Positions 53,207 to 63,996 are shown, counted from the stretch's first letter. The stretch: 64,000 nucleotides of DNA from Prevotellaceae bacterium (GCA_028723455.1 JAQYEW010000001.1:78986-142985); one strand, 5' to 3'. Made by a program: numbers and translations. The notes: generated by a model not told the origin, from the sequence alone.

Positions 53207-54829
53207 CTAAATAGAAGTCTCTTTATCTTCCGGGCAAGCAAAATCAGATACGCAGTGAAATTTCATCCGGCATCCAGAAACGGGATGGTCAAATTCCAAG
53301 CACTCGGCATGCAGATGGAGGCGGACACCCCCCAAACCATAGAGTTCATCGCCCAAAATAGGATTATCCAAGCCCTCCGGATGCGCCAAATGCACACGAA
53401 GTTGGTGCGTACGTCCCGTGTGAGGCCAAAGAAGAATGTCGTTATTTTCAAGGGTGCGGTAATGCGTTAGCGCAGAACGGCCAAATTCATGATGAACCAT
53501 TTGGCGCGGGCGGTTCGTCGGGTCAGGACAGAGGGGCAGTGAAATATCACCTTCCTGACCCGCTTTTACAGGCCGGCTAAGCCGTGCACGATAGCGTTTT
53601 ACCACGTTTCGCGCCTCAAACGCACGTTGCAAAGTACGCTGTGCCTCAATCGTCAACGCAAAAACCATCAGTCCGCTGGTGCTCATATCCAAGCGATGAA
53701 CCACATACACATGATCGGCGTGAGGCAACAAACGAAGCAGTTCACTCTGCACACTGGGCAGATTCTCCTTGCCAGGCACGCTCAACATCCCAGAAGGTTT
53801 GTCAACAACCGCCAAGGCATCATCAGAATAAATGATACGCAACCGAGAAACAACATGCCCATAATCCTCCAACAAAGGATTGGGGTCAACAAGAAGCCCC
53901 CGTAGCATCCAATCAAGGATAGGCTTGCAACGCTCCTGACAGGCAGGATAATAATGCCCCTCATGCCGAACAACGCCAACAGGCGATGCTCCTATCCAGA
54001 ACTCTGCCATACAGAGAGGACGCAAACCATTGGCATACGCGTATTGAAGAAGTTTGGGAGCGCAACATTCCCCAGCCGCAGCCGGAGGGATGTTCGGTGC
54101 AAAAAGATCTCTGAGGGAACATTCTTCCCCTTGGGCATTCAAGAAAACATAGTTGTCAAAGAGCCACTGCTGAAGCGCTTGGCTGCGACGTGCGCGTTCT
54201 CCTTGCAACTCGCGAAGAGGACTTTCCAAATGATTCAATTCATCCTCCAAGCGTCCAATTTCTTGTTTTGCCGTTTGCTTCAAACGACGAAACGATGCTT
54301 TATCATATTGGCTCTCATGGATAAGAACTTCCTTGTCCCCCATTCCATTGGCACGAAGCACATCGCGCTGCTTTTTACGCAGGCGTAGAAGTTCCTGTTC
54401 CCGAGTCAAGTGCGCTTCCCATTTTTGGCGAAGAGAATGCAGTCTTTTACGAACATCACACAAGCCGGGGGATTGTTGAAGCGTGGCAATGCGAGCGTTA
54501 ATCTTTGAGATTTCGCCTTCCTCACGCTTGAAATAACCGTCAGCGGCATACGTATCAAAAACAGGGGGAACGAAATAGGGTTGGCTGCCCCTTCCTCCCA
54601 ACGTACCAGAGAACGCCGCAAGGAAACCTCCCTCAACAACAAGCACACCCAGCATCTTGCCCCTGTTCAGTTCCTCTTGCCACTCCGGATAGCCCCGCAA
54701 GTCCGCACACAACGCTTCCCACGCACTCAGGCACAACGCATGAGGACGATAGTGAAAAGGGTAAGTGAAACGTTCAGGAGGCCGGACATTATCAAAAGGG
54801 AGAGGATGGAGTCTGGAGAGCTGCTGCAT
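53207..54829 (-). CDS. RluA-type pseudouridine synthase with long N-terminal extension
   Basis: In this 540-residue protein only the last ~200 residues are the RluA-type catalytic domain: IIYSDDALAVVDKPSGMLSV, the catalytic Asp in VVHRLDMSTSGLMVFA, the TRYRARLSRPV-like strand (KRYRARLSRP) and PHTGRTHQLRVHLA. The first ~330 residues contain a charged coiled coil (residues ~100-225) and a Cys-containing segment, GECCAPKLLQYAYA to YYPACQERCKP. Standard RluA proteins are 220-330 residues. The target RNA is unknown; the extension may bind RNA or a partner. It has its own promoter. Confidence 0.85.
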   Translation of the reverse strand: MQQLSRLHPLPFDNVRPPERFTYPFHYRPHALCLSAWEALCADLRGYPEWQEELNRGKMLGVLVVEGGFLAAFSGTLGGRGSQPYFVPPVFDTYAADGYFKREEGEISKINARIATLQQSPGLCDVRKRLHSLRQKWEAHLTREQELLRLRKKQRDVLRANGMGDKEVLIHESQYDKASFRRLKQTAKQEIGRLEDELNHLESPLRELQGERARRSQALQQWLFDNYVFLNAQGEECSLRDLFAPNIPPAAAGECCAPKLLQYAYANGLRPLCMAEFWIGASPVGVVRHEGHYYPACQERCKPILDWMLRGLLVDPNPLLEDYGHVVSRLRIIYSDDALAVVDKPSGMLSVPGKENLPSVQSELLRLLPHADHVYVVHRLDMSTSGLMVFALTIEAQRTLQRAFEARNVVKRYRARLSRPVKAGQEGDISLPLCPDPTNRPRQMVHHEFGRSALTHYRTLENNDILLWPHTGRTHQLRVHLAHPEGLDNPILGDELYGLGGVRLHLHAECLEFDHPVSGCRMKFHCVSDFACPEDKETSI

Positions 54830-54868
54830 AAACTACTTCATGGAGATGAAACTTGCCGTTTTGAGACG

Positions 54869-54876
54869 CAAAGTTA
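54869..54876 (-). promoter_or_regulatory. -7 box for the RluA-type gene
   Basis: TAACTTTG on the minus strand, 39 bases upstream of the ATG at 54829. Divergent from rpoN. Confidence 0.5.
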
Positions 54877-54921
54877 GAGATATAATTTAATATTTATAGG
54901 GGTTGAATGAGTAGTTTTTCG

Positions 54922-54929
54922 TACCTTTG
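54922..54929 (+). promoter_or_regulatory. -7 box for the rpoN operon
   Basis: TACCTTTG on the plus strand, followed by a real Shine-Dalgarno-like AAGGAG six or seven bases before the rpoN ATG, which is rare in this window. Confidence 0.55.
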
Positions 54930-54950
54930 CTGTAAAATAAATAAGGAGAC

Positions 54951-56363
54951 ATGGCCGGCCAAGGACAAACCACTGTACAGGTACAAACGCAACAGCAGCT
55001 GTTATCGCCCCAACAGGTGATGACAGCCAAGTTGACGGAATTGCCTTTGGAGGGTCTCAAGGATCGCATTAACAAAGAACTGGAGGATAACCAATGGTTA
55101 GAGAAACGGGATGGCAGCGGAGCCTCCGCGGCACCCGAACCGCCAGCTGACAGCAGCACGTCAACCGGAGCAGAGGACAGTTACGACGACAACGACGACA
55201 TTCCACGTGCGAACAACGGCACAATAGACTTCTACCAACGTGAACAAGGCAATCGCGCAGAGAGTTTCTATGACATCTTAGCAGCACAGATTGGGGAGTA
55301 CGACCTCAATGCCCATGAGCGTGAAGTGCTTCGATACCTTATCGGTTCGCTTGGCGAGGACGGCTTGCTGCACGAGAGCACACAACAGATTGCCAACGAA
55401 CTGGACATTTACCAGGACGTACCCACAACTGCCAGCGAAGTAGAGCACCTCTTGACAGACGTGATTCAGCAGATGGAACCAGCCGGTGTTGGAGCACGCG
55501 ACCTTCAGGAGTGCCTATTGCTGCAAGTCAGACGCAATACGCAAAGCCAGTGGCGCGAACAAATTCTGGTAATCCTAACGCGCTATTGGGATGATTTCAG
55601 CCACACACGCTGGAACCGTATCCAAGCCAACATGAAGCTGTCAGAGCAAGAGTTGGAGAACATCAAACACAGTATCCGCCGCCTGACACCTCGTCCCGGT
55701 GGGAGTGTCGGAAGTAAGCCCGATGACGTGAGCAGCACCATTACACCCGATTTTTTTGTAACTATTGACGACGATGGACACATCCATCTAAGTCTGAACG
55801 AAGGTGATCTGCCGGAATTGAAAATTAGCGATGATGCGGAAATCACCTTGAACATGCCGACTGTTACAAAAAGCGACAAGGAAGCGCTTCGTTATATTCG
55901 CGGACAAGTAAGCAATGCCCAATTATTCCTAACGGCTCTGGCACAACGCCGCGACAGCATGCTACGCACGATGAAAGCCATCATACGACTTCAGCGTCCC
56001 TATTTCCGAACGGGAGACGAAACCCTACTAAAGCCCATGAAACTTGAGGACGTTGCCAACCTGACCCAACTGGACATCAGCACCATCAGCCGTGTAACGG
56101 CAAGCAAATACGTGGAAACTCCTGAAGGCACACAACCTCTAAGGTGGTTCTTCTCCGCCGGGGCAACGCAGCACGGCGAGGAAGTAAGCATACGCAACAT
56201 GCATGCAGCCTTACGCCAACTTGTTGACAACGAAGACAAACGCCGCCCCTTAAGCGACGAAAAACTGGCACAGCTGCTAACGGAACAGGGATTTGATGTA
56301 GCACGCCGTACCGTGGCCAAATATAGAACTCAATTAGGAATTCCTGAGAGCAGACTGAGATGA
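54951..56363 (+). CDS. rpoN: RNA polymerase sigma-54 factor
   Basis: This 470-residue sigma-54 has an N-terminal Gln-rich activator region (QVQTQQQLLSPQQVMTAK), an acidic region, a core-binding domain (ERLEVLRYLIGSL-like, here HEREVLRYLIGSL; VGARDLQECLLLQ), and the promoter-binding C-terminal domain. The RpoN box appears as ARRTVAKYR just before the end, and the HTH region around LTQLDISTISRV. It directs transcription that needs AAA+ activators, none of which is in the window. It is the first of six tightly packed plus-strand genes. Confidence 0.96.
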   Translation: MAGQGQTTVQVQTQQQLLSPQQVMTAKLTELPLEGLKDRINKELEDNQWLEKRDGSGASAAPEPPADSSTSTGAEDSYDDNDDIPRANNGTIDFYQREQGNRAESFYDILAAQIGEYDLNAHEREVLRYLIGSLGEDGLLHESTQQIANELDIYQDVPTTASEVEHLLTDVIQQMEPAGVGARDLQECLLLQVRRNTQSQWREQILVILTRYWDDFSHTRWNRIQANMKLSEQELENIKHSIRRLTPRPGGSVGSKPDDVSSTITPDFFVTIDDDGHIHLSLNEGDLPELKISDDAEITLNMPTVTKSDKEALRYIRGQVSNAQLFLTALAQRRDSMLRTMKAIIRLQRPYFRTGDETLLKPMKLEDVANLTQLDISTISRVTASKYVETPEGTQPLRWFFSAGATQHGEEVSIRNMHAALRQLVDNEDKRRPLSDEKLAQLLTEQGFDVARRTVAKYRTQLGIPESRLR

Positions 56364-57043
56364 CAAACAGAAAAACGATACCGTCCACCACCCTCCCCCT
56401 GACATCCAACATAAAACTGGAGGGGGAACTGCAACGCGTTGTGTTGCTTATTAGCAAGGGCATTTCACTTGCTTTCCGCCAGAGCTACTATCCGCTCATA
56501 GCGACCTTCGTCCTGCTGCATGTCAGCTACCTGCGCATGCTCTCGTTTTCCTTTCGTTTGATGATTCTTGCCGAGGTGTTCCTTTGTACTTTCGCCATGC
56601 CCTACATCCTGGGCCGACTGTTCGACCGTATCAACCGACACTATCAGCTGGTTACACAAAGACGCTACCATTCCATGATACACAACTTCCTTGCCTATGT
56701 AGGCACGATGGTGTGTATCCACCTACTACAAGGTCTGCACATGCCCTTCTTTCTCCAAGGCTACCTCTGGGTCGCCATGCTCTACCAAATTGCATGTATG
56801 CTTATCAGTTTGTTCTGGAACATCAGTACCCAATCAGCAGCTGCCGGTAGCGTCGTGGGGGCATTATCGGCCTATTCTCTCCTGATGGATTATAACGCCA
56901 TCTGGTGGATCTGCTTGAGCATTTTCGTTTGTGGATTAGTAAACACATCTCGTATGCTCTTGCGAAAACACACACTAAACCAGGTAATTGCCGGCACTTG
57001 GATAGGCTTTGCGGCTTCTGCCTTGGTATTCATATTGATATAG
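56360..57043 (+). CDS. PAP2-like membrane protein lacking key residues
   Basis: This 227-residue protein has about six hydrophobic helices. By eye it matches Bacteroidota PAP2 phosphatases: residues 156-164 read STQSAAAGS where a His-containing motif (S-x-H) is expected, and SRMLLRKHTLNQVIAG at 197-212 matches motif 3 but with Gln in place of the conserved Asp. Catalysis therefore looks unlikely. It overlaps the rpoN stop by 4 bases (ATGA), so it is translated with it. Function is unknown. Confidence 0.6.
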   Translation: MTNRKTIPSTTLPLTSNIKLEGELQRVVLLISKGISLAFRQSYYPLIATFVLLHVSYLRMLSFSFRLMILAEVFLCTFAMPYILGRLFDRINRHYQLVTQRRYHSMIHNFLAYVGTMVCIHLLQGLHMPFFLQGYLWVAMLYQIACMLISLFWNISTQSAAAGSVVGALSAYSLLMDYNAIWWICLSIFVCGLVNTSRMLLRKHTLNQVIAGTWIGFAASALVFILI

Positions 57044-57069
57044 AATCTAACAACAAAACACATAAGACT

Positions 57070-57576
57070 ATGCAAGCCATTGTAAGTATTATTATGGGCA
57101 GCACAAGCGACTATCCTGTTATGGAAAAGGCTGCCAAGTTCTTGAACGACATGCAGGTGCCTTTTGAAATCAACGCACTGTCAGCCCATCGGACTCCCAC
57201 CGAAGTGGAACAATTCGCCCAAGAGGCCGAAGGCCGTGGCATACGCATAATCATCGCAGGAGCAGGCATGGCAGCAGCCCTGCCCGGAGTAATCGCCGCA
57301 AGCACTTCACTGCCTGTCATCGGTGTGCCGATCAAAGGCATGTTGGACGGACTGGATGCCATGCTGAGCATTATCCAGATGCCCCCCGGTATTCCCGTAG
57401 CCACGGTTGGCGTGAATGGCGCACAAAATGCAGCCATTTTAGCAGCCCAGATGCTTGCCCTCAGCGACGAAACCCTGGCTGCACGCCTCAAAGAGTTTAA
57501 GGTTAGCCTGAAACAGAAAATCGTGCGCGCCAACGAAGAGTTGGCCAGTATCCAGTTTGACTACAAGACAAACTAA
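57070..57576 (+). CDS. purE: N5-carboxyaminoimidazole ribonucleotide mutase
   Basis: This protein of 168 residues starts at MQAIVSIIMGSTSDYPVM; the longer open frame overlaps the previous gene. Class I PurE motifs are GSTSDYPVM, SAHRTPTEV, IIAGAGMAAALPGV, and GVPIKGMLDGLDAMLSIIQM (core GVPIKGMLDGLDA) with the conserved His in SAHRT. It converts N5-CAIR to CAIR in purine synthesis. It lies 26 bases after the PAP2-like gene. Confidence 0.96.
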   Translation: MQAIVSIIMGSTSDYPVMEKAAKFLNDMQVPFEINALSAHRTPTEVEQFAQEAEGRGIRIIIAGAGMAAALPGVIAASTSLPVIGVPIKGMLDGLDAMLSIIQMPPGIPVATVGVNGAQNAAILAAQMLALSDETLAARLKEFKVSLKQKIVRANEELASIQFDYKTN

Positions 57577-57582
57577 CAAACC

Positions 57583-59205
57583 ATGAACCTGTTTAATTAT
57601 CGCCGTCGATTCAGCCATATCGTCCGGATAGGCGATACGCCCTTGGGTGGTTTTCATCCCATTCGCGTACAGAGCATGACCACCACCAATACGATGGACA
57701 CGGAGGCCAGCGTAAGCCAAGTGTTACGTATTGCCGAGGCTGGCGGAGAATATGTTCGCCTTACAACCCAGGGAATCCGAGAGGCGGAAAACATGCGCCT
57801 CATCAATGCCGGTGTGCGTGCGGCAGGATGCAATGTGCCCCTCGTTGCCGATGTCCATTTCAATCCGAATGTGGCGGAAGTGGCAGCGCGCTACTGTGAG
57901 AAAGTTCGTATCAATCCCGGGAACTATGTGGACACGGCGCGCCAATTTCGCCAGATAGAATACACGGATGCCGAATACTCGCAAGAACTTCAGAAGATTG
58001 AAGATAGACTAAAGCCATTACTTGAGATCTGCAAGGAGAACAATACGGCTCTTCGCATTGGCGTGAACCACGGATCGCTTAGCGACCGCATCATGAGTCG
58101 CTACGGCGATACGCCGGAGGGTATCGTAGAAAGCTGCATGGAGTTCCTGCGCATCTGTGTGAAGCATGATTTCCGCAACGTGGTTATCAGTATCAAAGCA
58201 TCGAACACGGTTGTCATGGTACAGAGTGTACGCCTGTTGGTTACACGCATGACACAGGAAAACATGACCTTCCCACTTCACCTGGGTGTTACGGAGGCCG
58301 GTGAAGGCGAAGACGGACGCATCAAAAGCGCCGTAGGCATTGGTGCGCTTCTGATGGACGGCATTGGAGACACCATCCGTGTCAGCCTGTCCGAAGAACC
58401 CGAGGCAGAGATTCCCGTTGCGCGTGATCTAGTGGATTATGTAACAACGGTACGCAAAGAGGCCGACCTGCCCATTGACCCCAACCAAGTAGAGATTCCC
58501 GCCCAATACAACTGGCTGAAGCCCGAACGCAGAATAAGCACCCGCGTAGGAGAGATTGGCGACGGACAGGTGCCCGTAGTACTGACCACAATTCCTGTTG
58601 AAGGAACCGTCGTGCTGAACCCCTTTACCTTAAATGCCGAAACGGCGGCCTTCCTGAAAAATCACCCCGAGGTGGTAGTGGTCAGTCGTCCCCGAACGGC
58701 AAACCGGTTAGGTGAGCACCGTGCCCTCGTTTTCGCCCTCATGAACCTAAGGCTAAACAATCCCGTCCTGCTTTATCACGAAGATACGGAGATGATACAT
58801 GCAGCCGCCGAACTTGGCGTAATGTTCATTGACGGCTTGGCGGATGGCATTGTCATTCCCGACGAAGAGTTAGGTTTAGGCATCTTGCAAGCGGCGCGCG
58901 CACGCTTCTCCAAGACGGAATACATCAGCTGTCCCGGATGTGGGCGCACACTCTACGATCTGCAAGGCACTATCGCCCGCATTCGTCAGGCAACAAAACA
59001 TCTCGTGGGCGTGAAGATAGGCATCATGGGATGCATCGTGAATGGTCCCGGAGAAATGGCTGATGCCGACTATGGCTATGTAGGTGCGGCTCGCGGCAAG
59101 ATTTCCCTCTACAAGGGCAAACAGTGTATCGAAAAGAATATTCCCGAGGACGAGGCTGTCGAACGCCTGCTCGCCTTCATCGAAAATGACAGAAAAAGCA
59201 AATAA
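57583..59205 (+). CDS. ispG: 4-hydroxy-3-methylbut-2-enyl diphosphate synthase
   Basis: This 540-residue enzyme of the MEP isoprenoid pathway is longer than the E. coli type (~370). Extra sequence between the N-terminal TIM barrel (start [20 protein letters not shown], written here as [11 protein letters not shown]) and the C-terminal domain fits the three-domain form known in plants, Chlamydia and Bacteroidota. The 4Fe-4S ligands are visible in [16 protein letters not shown] and [17 protein letters not shown]. It lies 6 bases after purE and 10 bases before cysS. Confidence 0.95.
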   Translation: MNLFNYRRRFSHIVRIGDTPLGGFHPIRVQSMTTTNTMDTEASVSQVLRIAEAGGEYVRLTTQGIREAENMRLINAGVRAAGCNVPLVADVHFNPNVAEVAARYCEKVRINPGNYVDTARQFRQIEYTDAEYSQELQKIEDRLKPLLEICKENNTALRIGVNHGSLSDRIMSRYGDTPEGIVESCMEFLRICVKHDFRNVVISIKASNTVVMVQSVRLLVTRMTQENMTFPLHLGVTEAGEGEDGRIKSAVGIGALLMDGIGDTIRVSLSEEPEAEIPVARDLVDYVTTVRKEADLPIDPNQVEIPAQYNWLKPERRISTRVGEIGDGQVPVVLTTIPVEGTVVLNPFTLNAETAAFLKNHPEVVVVSRPRTANRLGEHRALVFALMNLRLNNPVLLYHEDTEMIHAAAELGVMFIDGLADGIVIPDEELGLGILQAARARFSKTEYISCPGCGRTLYDLQGTIARIRQATKHLVGVKIGIMGCIVNGPGEMADADYGYVGAARGKISLYKGKQCIEKNIPEDEAVERLLAFIENDRKSK

Positions 59206-59215
59206 CATTCTGACT

Positions 59216-60721
59216 ATGACAAATAAGCAACCTTTTTTTATTTACAATACGCTATCACGGCAGAAGGAACTTTTCAAATCCCAGACCGAGGGTCGCGTAG
59301 GCATGTACGTCTGCGGACCCACCGTCTATGGTGATGCACATCTGGGGCATGCCCGTCCCGCCATTACCTTCGACCTCCTGTTCCGCTATCTCCGGCACCA
59401 GGGCTATCAAGTGCGCTATGTACGCAACATTACCGATGTCGGCCATTTGGAACATGACGCTGACGAGGGCGAAGACAAGATCTCAAAGAAAGCCCGCCTG
59501 GAACAGCTCGAGCCTATGGAAGTGGCACAATATTACACCAACCGCTTCGAGGAGGCAATGGACGAATTGGGCTGTCTGCGGCCCAGTATCGAGCCTCGTG
59601 CCTCCGGCCATATCATCGAACAACAGACGCTGGTCAAAGAGATTATGGATAACGGCTTGGCTTATGAGAGCAACGGCAGTGTCTATTTTGATGTGGAAAA
59701 ATACGACAAACTGTACAGATATGGTATCCTTAGCGGCCGGTCTTTGGAAAATGTCAAGGATGCCAGCCGCGAACTCTCCGGTGTTGGCGAGAAACGCAAT
59801 CAAGCCGACTTTGCCCTTTGGAAAGCAGCACAACCCGAACACATCATGCGTTGGCCAAGCCCATGGAGCGAAGGGTTCCCCGGTTGGCACTGCGAATGTA
59901 CTGCCATGGGGCGCAAATATCTGGGCAACCACTTTGACATCCACGGCGGCGGTCTCGACCTCGTATTTCCTCACCACGAATGTGAAATAGCACAGGCTGT
60001 TGCCAGTCAGGGCGACCAGATGGTTCGTTACTGGATGCACAACAACATGATTACCATCGACGGCAAGAAGATGGGCAAGAGTTACAATAACTTTATCACC
60101 CTGCCTCAATTCTTCGACGGGTCTCACCCCTTGCTTACGCAGGCATACAGCCCCATGACCATCCGCTTCTTCATCCTTCAGGCTCATTATCGCAGCACGG
60201 TAGATTTCAGCAACGATGCCCTGCAAGCCGCCGAAAAAGGTTTTGCCCGCTTGATGGAGGGTTGGCGCAACCTGAAACGTCTGGCTGAAGGCCAAAAGGT
60301 CAAAGGACAAGCCTTCATCGAAATGAAATACGTTGAAGAATTGCGAGAGAAGATGTACGAGGCGATGAACGACGACATGAACAGCCCCATCGTCATCAGC
60401 CACCTCTTTGACGCATGCCGGGTAATCAACCAGCTAATCAATCGTCAGGCAAGTATTCAGGCAGAAACGGTGGCTGCCCTCGGCGATCTTTTCGGTACTT
60501 TCACTTTCGACATCCTGGGTCTTTGCGAGGACACCGCCAATGGCAACAAGCAGCGCGAGGAGGCTTTCGGTCATGTCGTAGACATGTTATTGGAGCAGCG
60601 TCAGCAAGCCAAAGCAGATAAGAATTGGGCATTGAGCGACCAAATTCGCGACAACCTTGCCGGACTGGGCTTTGAGATCAAAGACACAAAGGACGGATTC
60701 GCCTGGACGCTGAACAAATAA
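59216..60721 (+). CDS. cysS: Cysteinyl-tRNA synthetase
   Basis: This protein of 501 residues starts at [20 protein letters not shown], 10 bases after ispG; the longer frame would overlap ispG. Class I signatures are the HIGH-like [15 protein letters not shown], the zinc Cys in [13 protein letters not shown], the [10 protein letters not shown] motif, the [18 protein letters not shown] loop and the KMSKS-like KMGKSYNNF. It charges tRNA-Cys. Confidence 0.96.
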   Translation: MTNKQPFFIYNTLSRQKELFKSQTEGRVGMYVCGPTVYGDAHLGHARPAITFDLLFRYLRHQGYQVRYVRNITDVGHLEHDADEGEDKISKKARLEQLEPMEVAQYYTNRFEEAMDELGCLRPSIEPRASGHIIEQQTLVKEIMDNGLAYESNGSVYFDVEKYDKLYRYGILSGRSLENVKDASRELSGVGEKRNQADFALWKAAQPEHIMRWPSPWSEGFPGWHCECTAMGRKYLGNHFDIHGGGLDLVFPHHECEIAQAVASQGDQMVRYWMHNNMITIDGKKMGKSYNNFITLPQFFDGSHPLLTQAYSPMTIRFFILQAHYRSTVDFSNDALQAAEKGFARLMEGWRNLKRLAEGQKVKGQAFIEMKYVEELREKMYEAMNDDMNSPIVISHLFDACRVINQLINRQASIQAETVAALGDLFGTFTFDILGLCEDTANGNKQREEAFGHVVDMLLEQRQQAKADKNWALSDQIRDNLAGLGFEIKDTKDGFAWTLNK

Positions 60722-60733
60722 AAGACTAACAAG

Positions 60734-62932
60734 ATGAAACGTTATCTGATTCCCCTGCTCTGCCTGCTCCCGTTCCTAAGAGTCGAAGCCAAGGCAGACC
60801 TTACATTACAGCAGCTTTGCAGCGGTCAGTTTTATGGCCAAAGAATGCGTGGCGTAAACCCCATGAACGATGGTGTCAGCTATAGCCAAATGAGCAATGA
60901 CGGCAAACAGATTCTGGTTTACAGCTTCAAGAACGGTCAGCAAACAGGCACGCTCTTCGATGCCACCCAGGTGCGTGGCCGTACGAAAGTGGACCACATT
61001 GACAGCTATATCATGAGTCCCGACGAGCGCAACATCCTTGTGGCAACTAACACCAAGAGTATCTACCGCCACTCCAGAACCGCCGAGTACTATATATATA
61101 ATGTACAGAACCGCACCCTCCATCCTCTGTCCGAGGGCGGTCCACAGGAAAGTCCTGTCTGGAGCCCCGACGGTTATATGGTGGCGTTCGTGCGTGCAAA
61201 TAACATTTTCCTCGTCAAGCTGCTCTTCAATAACAGCGAGAGCCAGGTAACCAAGGACGGCAAGTACAATGAGATTATCAACGGAAAACCCGATTGGGTC
61301 AACGAGGAAGAGTTTGCCACCGACCGCTCACTCACCTTTACCGCAGACAACCAAATGCTTTGTTGGATACGCTACGACGAATCGCAGGTGCCCACGTTCA
61401 GTTTTCCCTGGTACAAAGGACAAGTTCCCGAGCGTACGGAATACCTTACCTACCCTGGCGAGTTCACCTACAAATATCCCATGGCAGGTGAAACGAACAG
61501 CACCGTAAGCGTACACAGCTTCGACATCAAAAGCCATCGCGAACGCCAAATGCAGCTGCCCATTCAAAAGGACGACTACATCCCACGCATCTTCGCCACA
61601 AGCGACGCAACGAAGTTGGCAATCGTAACAACAAACCGCCATCAGGACCGTTTGGACCTTTACATGGCAAATCCTCGCAGCACAGAATGTCGCTTGGTGT
61701 TGCGTGACGAGGTTAAGCCATACATCAGCGAAAGTGCCTATGACCAGATGCTGTTTCACGAAGGCGGATTCGTCCTTTGCTCCGAGCGTAGCGGCTACAA
61801 CCACGCTTATCTCTACGACTTGAACGGTACGCTCAAGCGTCAGATTACCAAGGGAGACTTCCCCCTTACCACGCTTTACGGCTACGACACCCAGAGCCAA
61901 ACGCTCTACTATGCCAGTGCGCAGGAAAGTCCGCTCTGTCGTGCCATTTACAAGACGGACGCGAAGGGCAAGACAACCAAGCTAAGCGAGAAGCGCGGAA
62001 CGAACCAAGCGATCTTCAGCCGTTCCTATGCTTATTTCATCAATGTTTACAGCAACCTGCAAACGCCTCCCGTAACCACACTGTGCGACGCCAAAGGCGG
62101 AACCATCAAGACGCTCATCGACAACCAAGCTGTTTTGGATGCGATGGCACAAACGGACTTAGGTACGAAAGAGTTCTTTACCTTCCGCACCGGGCAGGGA
62201 ACGGAATTGAACGGCTACATGATAAAGCCATATAATTTCAATCCCGGCAAACGCTATCCCGTAATCATGTTCCAGTACAGTGGACCTGGCAGCCAACAGG
62301 TGCTGGACAGTTGGAGCACGGGTAACATGGGAGGCTCCATGTTCGAGCAATTCCTGGGGCAACAGGGATTCATCAGCGTCGTTGTGGACGGACGAGGAAC
62401 GGGAGGCCGCGGCGCGCAATTTGAAAAGCAGACCTACCTCAAGTTAGGACAAATGGAGAGCGAGGACCAGGTAGAGGCCGCGTTGTATTTGGCTTCCCTA
62501 CCCTACATCGACAAAAACCGCATAGGCATTTGGGGATGGAGCTTCGGCGGCTTCTGCACCCTGATGAGCATGAGCGAAGGGCGTCCTGTTTTTGCCGCAG
62601 GCGTTGCCGTAGCACCTCCCACCAGCTGGCGCTACTACGACACCGTCTATACGGAACGCTTCATGCGCACGCCCAAGGAAAATACCGAGGGCTACGATGT
62701 AAGTGCCATTTCCCGTGCGCCCAAGTTGAGCGGAAACCTGCTGCTCTGTCAGGGACTGGCAGACGACAACGTACACTTCCGCAACACAGCGGAATACACG
62801 GAGGCACTCGTTCAGGCTGACAAAGATTTCCGTATGCTCACGTACACGAACCGCAACCACAGCATCTTCGGCGGCAACACACGTGTCCATCTGTTCCGCC
62901 AAATCACAAACTGGTTCAAGACGCAGATGTAA
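60734..62932 (+). CDS. Dipeptidyl peptidase IV family S9 peptidase
   Basis: This 732-residue protein has a signal peptide (MKRYLIPLLCLLPFLRVEAKA). The S9B propeller includes the double-Glu motif in DWVNEEEFATDRS, which anchors the substrate N-terminus in DPP IV and prolyl tripeptidyl peptidases. The hydrolase domain has the catalytic Ser in WGWSFGGFCTLMSM near residue 602, Asp in GLADDNVHFRN near 676 and His in NRNHSIFGG near 708. It should release Xaa-Pro di- or tripeptides in the periplasm. It is the last gene of the rpoN operon and is followed by a strong terminator. Confidence 0.93.
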   Translation: MKRYLIPLLCLLPFLRVEAKADLTLQQLCSGQFYGQRMRGVNPMNDGVSYSQMSNDGKQILVYSFKNGQQTGTLFDATQVRGRTKVDHIDSYIMSPDERNILVATNTKSIYRHSRTAEYYIYNVQNRTLHPLSEGGPQESPVWSPDGYMVAFVRANNIFLVKLLFNNSESQVTKDGKYNEIINGKPDWVNEEEFATDRSLTFTADNQMLCWIRYDESQVPTFSFPWYKGQVPERTEYLTYPGEFTYKYPMAGETNSTVSVHSFDIKSHRERQMQLPIQKDDYIPRIFATSDATKLAIVTTNRHQDRLDLYMANPRSTECRLVLRDEVKPYISESAYDQMLFHEGGFVLCSERSGYNHAYLYDLNGTLKRQITKGDFPLTTLYGYDTQSQTLYYASAQESPLCRAIYKTDAKGKTTKLSEKRGTNQAIFSRSYAYFINVYSNLQTPPVTTLCDAKGGTIKTLIDNQAVLDAMAQTDLGTKEFFTFRTGQGTELNGYMIKPYNFNPGKRYPVIMFQYSGPGSQQVLDSWSTGNMGGSMFEQFLGQQGFISVVVDGRGTGGRGAQFEKQTYLKLGQMESEDQVEAALYLASLPYIDKNRIGIWGWSFGGFCTLMSMSEGRPVFAAGVAVAPPTSWRYYDTVYTERFMRTPKENTEGYDVSAISRAPKLSGNLLLCQGLADDNVHFRNTAEYTEALVQADKDFRMLTYTNRNHSIFGGNTRVHLFRQITNWFKTQM

Positions 62933-62953
62933 GCCAGAGACATCACGAAATGT

Positions 62954-63006
62954 GAACTGCCCCCAAAAAGTCAGACATCCAACTTTTGGGGGGCATTTCA
63001 TTTTTT
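62954..63006 (+). terminator. Strong terminator after the rpoN-cysS operon
   Basis: A long stem (62958-62971 with 62982-62995, one A-G mismatch), extended outward by GAA/TTC pairs, has a 10-base loop and is followed by six T. Confidence 0.85.
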
Positions 63007-63081
63007 CCTTATCCGGATACTTTCCCGAATAACAGGGATGTCATGGCAAAGGATATATACGCCAGTTCGGGATAAGAACTT

Positions 63082-63996
63082 CTAAAACATCATAAGTTGC
63101 TTGGTATTTTCAATGCAATATCCCCTGAGAGCCTGTGGTTTATTGTCGAAGAAGCAGTATGCTGCCAGTGCGGCAATCATGCTCATGATGAAATTGTTGA
63201 CCGACCTATGCCTTGAATGTACCAGCTGTGCCGTATTCTTGAGCATGTCGTTGATGGTCTCGATAATGCACCTTTTGCGCAGCATGATTTTGTCCCACAT
63301 GGGCGTGAGCTTGTTCTTCATGTTGGCTCTGATACCTGTCACCAGATGAACCCCGTCCTCGAAAAGCATGTCAAAGAGTCTGGGCGAGATATATCCCCTG
63401 TCTGCAAAGAGCTTTCCGTAAAGCGTCTTGGCCAGGACTGCCCAGACCTTCGGGTCTCTGTCGTCCACGTTGGCTCCCGTGAAACAGAACGTGATGATCT
63501 CTCCCCTGTCGTTGCAGACCAGATGCAGCTTGAAGCCGTGACACCATCCCATCGTCCCTTTCCCGTCCGTAGCCAGGCCTTTGAACACCTTGTTGGCATA
63601 ACGTCTGAGATTGTGGCAGACTGGAACCATTGTAGAGTCCACGAAGCTGATGCCTGTACAGCGCCCGAAGGCAGAGAGGTTCAGGAAGAACATCATCTGG
63701 AAGAACACGCGGCTCTCCAGTTCCACGAAGCGGTTGTAGGATACGGCATGGGGGAAGGATGTTTTCATGTGCTGCCTGATGAAGAAGAGGTAGTAATGCT
63801 TGAAATTGCGGAACGAGCCAAACTGGAACACCATCAAGATGGTCATCATCTCACTGGCGGAGAGGGATGCCTTTCGGTAGCGGCGTACCTTACCATCAGA
63901 GGACATAAGAGACCTTTTGTCCATCTGCTTATCAAATTCTTTGCAAAATTCATCCACGGCACAGAAAATTTCCGTAATTTTGTAGTCGGTAATCAT
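63082..63996 (-). mobile_element. IS982 family transposase (element cut by window end)
   Basis: This 304-residue DDE transposase is apparently intact. The start MITDYKITEIFCAVDEFCKEFD and the motifs SYNRFVELESRV, GISFVDSTMVPVCHNLRR (first Asp), GANVDDRDPKVW, KLFADRGYISPRLFDMLF (second Asp) and RCIIETINDMLK (Glu) fit the IS982 family. The start codon is 5 bases from the window edge, so the right inverted repeat is not visible. The left end is not certain; a candidate is around GTTCGGGATAAG (63066-63077). No target duplication could be checked. It is inserted downstream of the DPP4-like gene beyond its terminator. Confidence 0.88.
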
